A DNA stretch of 5,116 bases from a bacterium (GTDB taxonomy: Bacteria > Verrucomicrobiota > Verrucomicrobiia > Limisphaerales > J093), in NCBI GenBank assembly GCA_021784265.1, contig JAJXTA010000293.1:1-5116 (forward strand). The letters are read 5' to 3'. A model generated the notes under the pieces. It ran no database searches. It was given only the letters and a program-made list of their open reading frames with translations, and had not been told where the DNA came from. Below, piece after piece: positions 1-5,116 of the stretch; position 1 is the stretch's first letter, and each line of letters begins with the position of its first letter. The translations under genes were made by a program, and so were the position numbers.

Positions 1-885
1 CTGCACCAGTTGCAGCAACCTGCGTTTGCTGAGCACCGTGTAGCTCAGGTTGAGCCGGGCGAACTCGTATTGATGGGGACGGGGTTGCGCCACGGGCAAC
101 TGCTCCAGAATCCAGTCGTAGAGCGGCCGGTGGACCTCGAACTCGAGGGTGCAGATCGAGTGGCTGATCCCTTCCAAGGCATCCGAGAGGCAGTGGGCGT
201 AATCGTACATCGGGTAGATGCACCACTGGTTGCCGGTGCGATGATGCTCGGCGTGCCGAATCCGGTAGAGGGCCGGGTCGCGCAGGTGGACGTTGGGGGA
301 GGCCATGTCGATCTTGGCCCGCAACGTGCGGGCGCCATCGGGGAACTCCCCCGCCCGCATCCGGGCGAACAAATCGAGGTTCTCCTCGACGGGCCGGTCG
401 CGCCAGGGGCTGGGTTGTCCGGGGCGATCCGGGGCGCCGCGGAGGCGGACCAGCTCCTCGGGCGAGAGGTCGCAGACGTAAGCCTTGCCCAGGTGGATCA
501 ATTGCACCGCATAATCGTAGAGCCGCGGGAAATAGTCCGAAGCGTAGAACACTTGCGGCACCAGGACATGGTCGGCCCAACCGGCGATGAGCCAGCGCAC
601 GTCGGCCTGGATCGACTCGACATACTCGACCTCCTCCCGCGTCGGATTGGTATCGTCCATGCGCAGATTGCACCGGCCGGCAAACTGCCGCGCGACACCG
701 AAGTTCAGGCAAATGGATTTGCCATGACCAATATGGAGGTAACCGTTGGGCTCCGGGGGGAACCGGGTGAGAATCCCCGTATGGCGCCCCGCTGCCAGGT
801 CGGCTTGGACGATGTCCCGGATGAAATCGGCCGGCGGCGCGGGGGAGTCCGCGGCGTGGGGTATTGGTGCGCTGGGCGTCGTCAT
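1..885 (-). CDS. glnS: Glutaminyl-tRNA synthetase, N-terminal part (partial, runs off the left edge)
   Basis: Cytoplasmic class I aminoacyl-tRNA synthetase that charges tRNA-Gln with glutamine using ATP. The minus strand reads open for 295 codons from the ATG at 885-883 to the window edge; the E. coli enzyme is about 554 residues, so roughly half is present. Visible landmarks: [17 protein letters not shown] (residues 41-57, the HIGH ATP-binding motif), the GlnRS-type RMDDTNP block (75-81), [10 protein letters not shown] (188-197), CIYPMYDY (222-229), [16 protein letters not shown] (234-249) and VLSKR (284-288), the KMSKS equivalent. From remembered E. coli GlnRS, Asp77 and Tyr227 correspond to the glutamine-site Asp66 and Tyr211. 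These blocks separate it from GluRS. About five extra residues lie near 100-115 relative to E. coli. The tRNA anticodon-binding C-terminus, and any extra C-terminal domain, are outside the window. No strong Shine-Dalgarno precedes the ATG; an in-frame GTG 27 nt upstream is a less likely start. It follows the beta-helix gene on the same strand after a 106-bp gap. Confidence 0.96.
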   Translation of the reverse strand, partial: MTTPSAPIPHAADSPAPPADFIRDIVQADLAAGRHTGILTRFPPEPNGYLHIGHGKSICLNFGVARQFAGRCNLRMDDTNPTREEVEYVESIQADVRWLIAGWADHVLVPQVFYASDYFPRLYDYAVQLIHLGKAYVCDLSPEELVRLRGAPDRPGQPSPWRDRPVEENLDLFARMRAGEFPDGARTLRAKIDMASPNVHLRDPALYRIRHAEHHRTGNQWCIYPMYDYAHCLSDALEGISHSICTLEFEVHRPLYDWILEQLPVAQPRPHQYEFARLNLSYTVLSKRRLLQLVQ

Positions 886-931
886 GTCTCGCGTGGTCCC
901 ATCATTGACCACAGGTTGAAAGGCTAACAGA

Positions 932-947
932 GCCTCCCGGCGGAGGC
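932..947. other. Small hairpin in the spacer between the GH141-like gene and glnS
   Basis: GCCTCC and GGAGGC form a perfect 6-bp stem around a CGGC loop, 37 nt past the stop codon of the minus-strand beta-helix gene and 46 nt before the glnS start. No T-run follows on the minus strand, so it is not a standard intrinsic terminator. It could be a weak 3'-end or attenuation structure, or chance in GC-rich DNA. Confidence 0.3.
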
Positions 948-991
948 ACAGCGAAATCAACCGGTGGGCGGGGCGGCCGGCGGGGGGCTCG

Positions 992-3052
992 TCACTCCGC
1001 GCCCCGGCGGTTCTTGGGCCGCACGCCGACGTCGCGCGGGTCGATGGGTTTGAAGCCCAGCTTCAAGGCTGGGGAGCCGGGGCGGAGGCGGAAGTCTGCC
1101 GCCGCGGGGTCCACGAACAGGGGATCGGCAACGACCGAATGCCGGTCATGACCGCGCGCCTGCCACGCGGCCAGGTCGCGCCCGTCGAAGTTCATGGTGG
1201 CCGGGCTGGCGCCGGGCCGGGCGTCGAAATAGAGGTTGTGGTCCATCACGTAATTGTCATTCGACCAGTTGCTGCCCAGGAGCTTGCCGGTGTCGAAATA
1301 GACGATGTTATTCGTGAAGCTGAAGGAGATATGGGGCTCGGGCCGGGTGCGCATGAGCTGATACTCGCGCCCGAAGGCGAAGATGTTGTTGCGCAGCACG
1401 TTTTCCCGCCCGTAATGCTGGTGGAAGTTGGCGCTCTTGCAGCGGTAAACGACGTTGTTCTCCAGCAGGATGCCGGTGCTCCCCTCGTCGGTGTAGAGGC
1501 CCCAGCCGCCATAGGTAAAGGAGTTAACGTCGTGGATGAGGTTGTTGCGGACCACCGTTCCCTTTTGGATGCCCAGGGTATAGACGCCGCCCATGTCGCT
1601 GAGCAGCGACTGGCCCAGGTCGTGCAGGTGATTGTACGCGATGAGGTTGTCATGACAGGGCGATTCCCGATAGCCCCAGGTCCACCCGACGGAGATGGCC
1701 GTGTAAAAGAGATGGTGGATGTGGTTATGAACCACGCGATTATGATGGCTCTGGAGAATCAGCACCCCGACCGCCGGGTGGAAGATCAGGCCGGCGTCGT
1801 GGACCTCGTTGTCGGTGATCACCTGACCCTGGTTATCGTCAAAGGCCGTCGGCGCTCCGCCCGTCTCGCCGATGCGGATGCCGCCGGCTCCGAGGTCGAA
1901 CATCGTGTTCCCGACGACGCGCCAGCGCTGGCAGCCCCGGCCCAGCTCCAGGGCGTAACCGGCCAAACGGGTGAAGGTGCAGTCCTCGACCGCGCAGTCC
2001 ACCGCCCCTTCGGCCCGGAGGTCGCCAGGGACAGCCACCGCCGCCTGGGTATCCGCATAGCCCTTCGGGCCGAGCGACCAATCGGTCTCCGCGAAGGTCA
2101 ACCCGCGTAAGATCAGATGGTGCACCGCCCGCTCCCCGTCGAGGTCTCCCCGGACCGCCATCAGATAGGGCAGGCGGGGCGCGGTGACCACGGCTTGGGT
2201 GAGGTCTTCGCCGGGCAGCGCCCAATAGGTCACCACCCCGGTCTGGCGATCCAGATACCACTCGCCCGGCTCATCCAGGCCGTCGGGGGCGTTCTCGATG
2301 TAGTACTGGGCGTCGTTTTCACGATTGGAGGGGCGCGGCTCGCCCGCCAAGGTCGCGGTGTGCGTCGTCTCGTCCACCGCCCGGATCGGCATCCGGATGT
2401 CAGCCCAAGCCAACATTGCCACGACCTCGACATCGCCAGCCTGGGCCCACGCCGGCTTGATATCCCCGGGCCGGAACTTCAGCCGCATGGGCTTGTCCTG
2501 GGAGCTGGGGCCTTCGATGCGGAAGTAGCCGTGATTGGGCGTGCGGGCGCGTTGTCGGCGCTGGCCATTGACGAAAAGCTGGCGGAAATACCACTGCCCC
2601 GCGCGCACCGCGGGTACTTCCGTCTGCCAGCGTCCCGGTTGGCCCGCCACCGGGTGCCAGCCGGTCAGCCGCCGCCCGCCGCTGAGCACCGGATGCTCGC
2701 CCCGGTAGGCCGCGATGAGGAAGGGTTGCTGGGCGCTCACCCCGCTGTCGGCGGGCGTCAACGTCAGGGGCGCTTCGAGGTGGTAGGTCCCCTCCCGCAG
2801 GAAGATGGTGACCGCCCCGCTGCTCTCCGGCCGCCGCGCCTCGTGCGCGGCTTTCAGCGCCGCCGGCAACGTGGCCAACGGACCATCCGTGCCTCCGGCC
2901 TTGGGGCGAGCCCGATGGCCCGACCATTGATCGTTGCCATTGGGGGCGACGTAGAGCGTGAGGGGGCTGGCCTGGGCCCCTGCCGGAGACAAGAGCGCCA
3001 GGCCCGTCCCGCATGTGAGCAAGGCCAGTAAGGCACTGCGAGGTTGTTTCAT
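992..3052 (-). CDS. Secreted right-handed beta-helix protein, GH141-like putative glycoside hydrolase
   Basis: Predicted exported 686-residue protein. Residues 1-28 are a Sec signal peptide (basic start, [14 protein letters not shown] core, AQA before the likely cut). An opening segment follows (LYVAPNGND 33-41, FLREGTYHL 84-92), then an insertion-like region ([17 protein letters not shown] 157-173, [14 protein letters not shown] 264-277). From about 311 to 610 there is a parallel beta-helix with an asparagine ladder: N382, N415, N443, N474, N504, N533, N556, N582 and N606, spaced 23-33 residues. The C-terminus has DPLFVDP (643-649) and RPGSPA (657-662), common in such proteins. The helix carries [10 protein letters not shown] (485-494), YTDEGS (520-525) and FHQHYGREN (543-551); Asp486 and Asp522 are candidate catalytic acids. 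Layout and length resemble family GH141, known from the rhamnogalacturonan-II enzyme BT1002 and xylanases. The family call is from memory of the motifs; the substrate cannot be read. Start is the ATG at 3052, giving the full signal peptide; no Shine-Dalgarno is evident. Antisense open frames are GC-driven shadows. Confidence 0.87.
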   Translation of the reverse strand: MKQPRSALLALLTCGTGLALLSPAGAQASPLTLYVAPNGNDQWSGHRARPKAGGTDGPLATLPAALKAAHEARRPESSGAVTIFLREGTYHLEAPLTLTPADSGVSAQQPFLIAAYRGEHPVLSGGRRLTGWHPVAGQPGRWQTEVPAVRAGQWYFRQLFVNGQRRQRARTPNHGYFRIEGPSSQDKPMRLKFRPGDIKPAWAQAGDVEVVAMLAWADIRMPIRAVDETTHTATLAGEPRPSNRENDAQYYIENAPDGLDEPGEWYLDRQTGVVTYWALPGEDLTQAVVTAPRLPYLMAVRGDLDGERAVHHLILRGLTFAETDWSLGPKGYADTQAAVAVPGDLRAEGAVDCAVEDCTFTRLAGYALELGRGCQRWRVVGNTMFDLGAGGIRIGETGGAPTAFDDNQGQVITDNEVHDAGLIFHPAVGVLILQSHHNRVVHNHIHHLFYTAISVGWTWGYRESPCHDNLIAYNHLHDLGQSLLSDMGGVYTLGIQKGTVVRNNLIHDVNSFTYGGWGLYTDEGSTGILLENNVVYRCKSANFHQHYGRENVLRNNIFAFGREYQLMRTRPEPHISFSFTNNIVYFDTGKLLGSNWSNDNYVMDHNLYFDARPGASPATMNFDGRDLAAWQARGHDRHSVVADPLFVDPAAADFRLRPGSPALKLGFKPIDPRDVGVRPKNRRGAE

Positions 3053-3099
3053 AATGCTACTGAATTACGCCACCCGGTCGCACCGTATTCAATCTCCTT

Positions 3100-3127
3100 C
3101 CGCCGCGGAGAACACCCCTCGCGGCGG
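3100..3127. repeat. Perfect 8-bp inverted repeat, possible operator or leader hairpin
   Basis: CCGCCGCG (3100-3107) and CGCGGCGG (3120-3127) are exact reverse complements around a 12-nt spacer (3108-3119). It lies 48 nt upstream of the leftward start codon and 130 nt upstream of the rightward one. The dyad could bind a dimeric regulator or fold in the leader of the leftward transcript. Arms made only of G and C raise the probability of a chance match. Confidence 0.4.
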
Positions 3128-3180
3128 GCGGCAACCAGGCGCCCCGGGCGACGGGGAGCGGTGGACCGGGCAAAAGCTCG

Positions 3181-3190
3181 TGGCGCGCCA
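3181..3190. other. 10-bp perfect palindrome upstream of the rightward promoter candidate
   Basis: TGGCGCGCCA is self-complementary and ends eight bases before the TTGACC candidate -35 box. The position would suit a regulator site, but this is a single short GC-rich palindrome without a second copy in the window. Confidence 0.2.
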
Positions 3191-3198
3191 ACTCCGGT

Positions 3199-3227
3199 TT
3201 GACCTCGCCACCTCTGGTCCATAGGCT
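3199..3227 (+). promoter_or_regulatory. Candidate sigma-70-type promoter for the rightward beta-helix gene
   Basis: TTGACC (3199-3204, five of six matches to TTGACA) is followed after exactly 17 bases by TAGGCT (3222-3227, matching the T, A and final T of TATAAT). The start site would be near 3234, leaving a leader of about 24 nt before the ATG at 3258. The -35 box is good and the -10 box weak; no transcript evidence is available. Confidence 0.35.
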
Positions 3228-3257
3228 GCGCCCTGTTCATTCCAACGCTCCGATGCT

Positions 3258-4646
3258 ATGTCCTGGATCCGACCCACAGCGGTTGCGGTGTTGATTGCGG
3301 GTCAGGCGGTGAGCCTGCTCGCCGCCGACACCACTCCTACCCTCCTCAACGTGCCTGACCCGTCCGCGGTTGCCGACGTCCTCGCCGGCCGCCGCCCCGT
3401 GGCCAACGCCGCGTGGTGGGGTTTTAATCGGGAGGACGCGACCGTGTCCCTGCAAGCCGCGCTCGATTCCGGCGCCCGGGTGGTGGTGATCCCCTTCATG
3501 GGCGCGCCCTGGATCATCCGGCCCGTGCGCTTGCCCAGCAACCAGGAGGTGCGGCTCGAGCCGGGCGTGGTGGTTTTGGCCAAGGCGGGCGAATTCCGCG
3601 GCCCGGGCGACAGTCTCTTTACCGCCACCGGCCAATCCAACCTGGTGATGCGTGGCTACGGCGCCACCTTGCGCATGCGCAAACGGGATTACCAGCGGCC
3701 CCCGTACACCAAGGCCGAATGGCGGATGGGCATTGCCTTGCGCGGCTGTCGCGGGGTGCTGCTCGAGGGGCTGCGGGTCGAGAGCAGCGGCGGGGACGGC
3801 TTCTACGTCGATGGCGGCGGCGCCCTCGGTTGGTCCCAGGACGTCACCATCCGCGATTGTGTCGCGTCCGACAACCACCGCCAAGGCCTGAGCGTGATCA
3901 GCGCCGTGGACCTGCTGGTTGAGAACTGTCTCTTCGCCCATACCTGGGGGACCGCCCCCGAGGCCGGGATCGACCTCGAGCCCGACACCGCCTCCCAACG
4001 CCTGGTGCGTTGCCTCATCCGCAACTGTCGGTTCGAAAACAACAACGGCAACCAAATCCTCGTCCACCTCGACCAACTCTCCCGCCAATCCGAGCCGGTC
4101 TCGATCCGTTTTGAGGATTGTCTGGCCCGCCAGGTCACGGCGGGCTCCGGGCCGGAGAGCCCCGGCCCGCCCGGCGGACTCCGTGGGGTGGCCGGGATCG
4201 CCGTCGGCGACGTGAAGGATGACGGCCCCGCCGGCCTCATCGAGTTCGATCGCTGCGTCACCGACACCACCGGCAAGGAGGCCGCCCGGCTTTACGACAA
4301 ATCCGCCGCCCGCGCCCGTGTCCGGTTCGTGAATTGTTCTTTCCGCCATCCCTGGGCCGCGCCTTCGCCGGGCGACCACGGCCCGCGCGCGCCCCTCTTG
4401 CTCCAATCGCGCAAGACGACGCGGACGCGCGAAGTCGGCGGGGTGGATTTCGTGGCTTGCCAGGTGTTCGATACGGTTGACCGGGCGGTGTTCTGCTTCG
4501 CTGCCGGCGCCAACCACTGCGCCCTGCGCGACGTCCAGGGCCGGCTCTTGGTCACCAGCCCCGCCGCCGCGCCCCGCCTCCAACTCGGGCCGAATCCCCA
4601 GGCGGTTCACTTGGACCTGGTGGCGGGGGTGTTTCCTCCGCCGTAG
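3258..4646 (+). CDS. Secreted right-handed parallel beta-helix protein of unknown activity
   Basis: Predicted exported 462-residue protein. Residues 1-23 look like a signal peptide (basic Arg5, core AVAVLIAGQAVSLLA, cut near AA|D at 23/24). ATVSLQAALDSGARVVVIP (61-79) resembles the opening of pectate-lyase/polygalacturonase-type helices, where a residue block precedes the first coils. Helix turns follow: LVMRGYGATLRM (129-140), VLLEGLRVESSGGDGFYVDGG (167-187), VTIRDCVASDNHRQGLSVIS (196-215), LLVENCLF (219-226), AGIDLEPD (236-243), LIRNCRFENNNGNQILV (253-269), then weaker coils. Cysteines recur at the same turn position (C201, C224, C257, C288, C333, C360, C401). The GGDGF and GIDLEP segments may form a substrate groove, but I cannot assign a lyase, hydrolase or epimerase reaction. 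ATG 3258 is the first start after an in-frame TAG at 3222; no Shine-Dalgarno is visible. It diverges from the GH141-like gene, suggesting a related extracytoplasmic carbohydrate role. The long opposite-strand frame across this gene is a GC-driven shadow. Confidence 0.88.
   Translation: MSWIRPTAVAVLIAGQAVSLLAADTTPTLLNVPDPSAVADVLAGRRPVANAAWWGFNREDATVSLQAALDSGARVVVIPFMGAPWIIRPVRLPSNQEVRLEPGVVVLAKAGEFRGPGDSLFTATGQSNLVMRGYGATLRMRKRDYQRPPYTKAEWRMGIALRGCRGVLLEGLRVESSGGDGFYVDGGGALGWSQDVTIRDCVASDNHRQGLSVISAVDLLVENCLFAHTWGTAPEAGIDLEPDTASQRLVRCLIRNCRFENNNGNQILVHLDQLSRQSEPVSIRFEDCLARQVTAGSGPESPGPPGGLRGVAGIAVGDVKDDGPAGLIEFDRCVTDTTGKEAARLYDKSAARARVRFVNCSFRHPWAAPSPGDHGPRAPLLLQSRKTTRTREVGGVDFVACQVFDTVDRAVFCFAAGANHCALRDVQGRLLVTSPAAAPRLQLGPNPQAVHLDLVAGVFPPP
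4622..4642 (+). other. Strong hairpin just before the stop codon of the beta-helix gene
   Basis: GGCGGGGG (4622-4629) pairs with CCTCCGCC (4635-4642) as an 8-bp stem with one G-T pair and a TGTTT loop, ending one base before the TAG at 4644. No T-run follows, so it is not a classic intrinsic terminator. It could slow translation termination or protect the 3' end, or simply reflect Gly- and Pro-rich codons. Confidence 0.3.
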
Positions 4647-4676
4647 GCGCAATATCCGCGGTGGGATCACGCGTGA

Positions 4677-4771
4677 GCCGGCAGGATGCCGGCGCTGCCA
4701 GGCCGCCGTAATGGCTGGCCGGGCCGTGCGCCACCGCGGCTCGGGGTGGGAGCGCCGGCATCCTTGCCGGC
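4677..4771. repeat. Long imperfect inverted repeat with four GCCGGC blocks (REP/BIME-like)
   Basis: The left arm (4677-4700) and right arm (4747-4771) are reverse complements over 24-25 bases with a single one-base indel and one mismatch. Each arm is GCCGGC, then AGGAT or AAGGAT, then GCCGGC followed by GCTnCCA (read in the left-arm orientation). GCCGGC blocks lie at 4677-4682, 4688-4693, 4754-4759 and 4766-4771. The 46-base centre (4701-4746) contains a further 5-bp pairing, GCCGC (4702-4706) with GCGGC (4736-4740). It begins 30 bases after the stop of the rightward gene. The form resembles dispersed extragenic palindromes; from memory, similar strings are frequent between verrucomicrobial genes, which I cannot check here. 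Alternatives are a miniature transposable element or a terminator-like structure. Confidence 0.65.
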
Positions 4772-4824
4772 CGCCGCCTTCAGCCTGATGGAGGATCATG
4801 GGCCTCACCGGCACCTGCCCGCCC

Positions 4825-4846
4825 GCCTGTCTAACGGCGGACAGGC
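4825..4846. other. 7-bp hairpin in the downstream noncoding region
   Basis: GCCTGTC (4825-4831) and GACAGGC (4840-4846) are exact reverse complements around an 8-nt loop TAACGGCG. No T-run follows on either side. It may be a transcript-end structure or part of the same repeat-rich region as the neighbouring inverted repeat. Confidence 0.35.
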
Positions 4847-4868
4847 CGACGGGCCGACGGGCCGGCGG
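4845..4868. repeat. Three tandem 8-bp units, GCCGACGG-type
   Basis: GCCGACGG (4845-4852), GCCGACGG (4853-4860) and GCCGGCGG (4861-4868) are consecutive; the third differs at one base. This is a short tandem repeat overlapping the end of the 7-bp hairpin, with no evident coding role. Confidence 0.5.
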
Positions 4869-5043
4869 AAGTTCGCCCTCCCAGCGCGTGACTGGCTGTG
4901 CGCGCGCTGCCAGCCGCAACGTGGCAGGAGACAAGGCCTTCGCGGCGCCCTGATACCCTCTCCCAACCCAACGCGTGGACTCCGCCGGAGCGGCGCGCCC
5001 TCCCGTCCCGGGCGAACTGCAAATTAGCCGAGTGAAACATTAA

Positions 5044-5070
5044 ATGCACTTTGGGGCTATGCACTTGACG
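5044..5070 (+). promoter_or_regulatory. Direct repeat of ATGCACTT next to a TTGACG box, possible regulatory site
   Basis: ATGCACTT occurs at 5044-5051 and again at 5059-5066, a 15-base period, inside the AT-richest stretch of the window. The second copy overlaps TTGACG (5065-5070), a five-of-six match to a -35 box, but no convincing -10 box follows at 16-18 bases. A gene outside the right edge would be the target. Confidence 0.22.
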
Positions 5071-5116
5071 CTTGTTGGTTTTCTGCCACATTCCGCCTGT
5101 GGAACCGTACCCGCAG

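Larger units (their letters stand above)
3053..3257. promoter_or_regulatory. Divergent intergenic region between the two beta-helix genes
   Basis: This 205-bp stretch separates two outward-facing start codons, so promoters for both genes should lie here. It contains a perfect inverted repeat (3100-3127), a 10-bp palindrome TGGCGCGCCA (3181-3190) and a plausible rightward promoter (3199-3227). For the leftward gene I see only a poor candidate: TTGAAT (3092-3087) with no good -10 at normal spacing. Neither start codon has a Shine-Dalgarno-like purine run in the preceding 15 bases. Confidence 0.6.
4647..5116. other. 470-bp region without a convincing gene
   Basis: Short open frames here begin inside the inverted repeat or read as Arg/Pro/Gly/Ala-rich sequence with no recognisable motif, so I call none. 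From left to right the region holds the long GCCGGC inverted repeat, a 7-bp hairpin, a triplicated 8-mer, a featureless GC-rich stretch (about 4870-5015) and a clearly AT-richer end (about 5018-5095) that could be upstream regulatory DNA for a gene outside the window. I see no tRNA or other RNA gene. Confidence 0.6.

Noticed and set aside
10..927. 305-codon plus-strand open frame opposite glnS
   Set aside because: It is antisense to an unmistakable GlnRS and has no recognisable motif; long antisense frames are expected in GC-rich codons.
981..1015. GGGGC/GCCCC pairing around the stop codon of the GH141-like gene as a terminator
   Set aside because: Only five base pairs with a loop of about 12 bases and no T-run; expected by chance at this base composition.
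1139..3031. Two long plus-strand open frames (1139-2110 and 2117-3031) opposite the GH141-like gene
   Set aside because: The minus-strand product has a signal peptide, beta-helix ladder and family motifs; the antisense products have low-complexity composition and no domain pattern.
3011..3052. Lipoprotein signal at LLTC (residues 11-14) of the GH141-like protein
   Set aside because: Thr directly before Cys does not fit the lipobox, the Cys sits within the hydrophobic core, and a normal AQA signal peptidase I site follows at 26-28.
3062..3092. Leftward promoter TTGAAT with TAATTC for the GH141-like gene
   Set aside because: The spacing is 19 bases, the -10 box matches at only two positions, and the start site would leave almost no leader.
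3237..4934. 565-codon minus-strand open frame across the rightward beta-helix gene
   Set aside because: It is longer than the real gene but runs through the inverted repeat, is rich in Gly/Ala/Arg/His without motifs, and is antisense to a protein with a signal peptide and helix repeats.
4686..5027. 113-codon plus-strand open frame after the beta-helix gene
   Set aside because: It begins inside the left arm of the inverted repeat and reads as Arg/Pro/Gly-rich sequence with no start signal.
4831..5091. 86-codon minus-strand open frame at the right end
   Set aside because: No ribosome-binding sequence or motif, and it crosses the tandem repeat and hairpin.

Overview
The window is GC-rich bacterial DNA with three protein-coding genes and one noncoding tail. 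A glutaminyl-tRNA synthetase, two secreted right-handed beta-helix proteins and a GCCGGC-rich dispersed-type inverted repeat together suggest a member of the Planctomycetes-Verrucomicrobia-Chlamydiae group. Verrucomicrobia (Pedosphaera/Limisphaera-like) is my best guess. That assignment is inference from gene content and style; there is no marker gene complete enough to prove it.

Layout: (1) Bases 1-885, minus strand: N-terminal 295 codons of glnS, running off the left edge. (2) Bases 886-991: short spacer with one small hairpin. (3) Bases 992-3052, minus strand: a 686-residue secreted beta-helix protein resembling glycoside hydrolase family GH141. (4) Bases 3053-3257: divergent intergenic region with a perfect 8-bp inverted repeat, a 10-bp palindrome and a plausible promoter for the rightward gene. 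(5) Bases 3258-4646, plus strand: a 462-residue secreted beta-helix protein of unknown function. (6) Bases 4647-5116: no convincing gene. It holds a long imperfect inverted repeat built from four GCCGGC blocks, a second hairpin, a short tandem repeat and an AT-richer right end with a direct repeat.

The two beta-helix genes are transcribed away from a shared 205-bp region, and both products carry signal peptides, so they may be co-regulated parts of an extracytoplasmic polysaccharide-handling function. No SusC/SusD, transporter, sulfatase, sensor or other glycoside hydrolase gene is visible to confirm a polysaccharide utilization locus. glnS is a housekeeping gene on the same strand as the GH141-like gene and probably has no functional link to it. 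None of the three genes has a clear Shine-Dalgarno sequence.

I did not find a defence system, CRISPR array, phage or transposase gene, or RNA gene. The most interesting items are the unassigned beta-helix protein with its regular cysteine ladder, the candidate catalytic aspartates of the GH141-like protein, and the GCCGGC inverted repeat.
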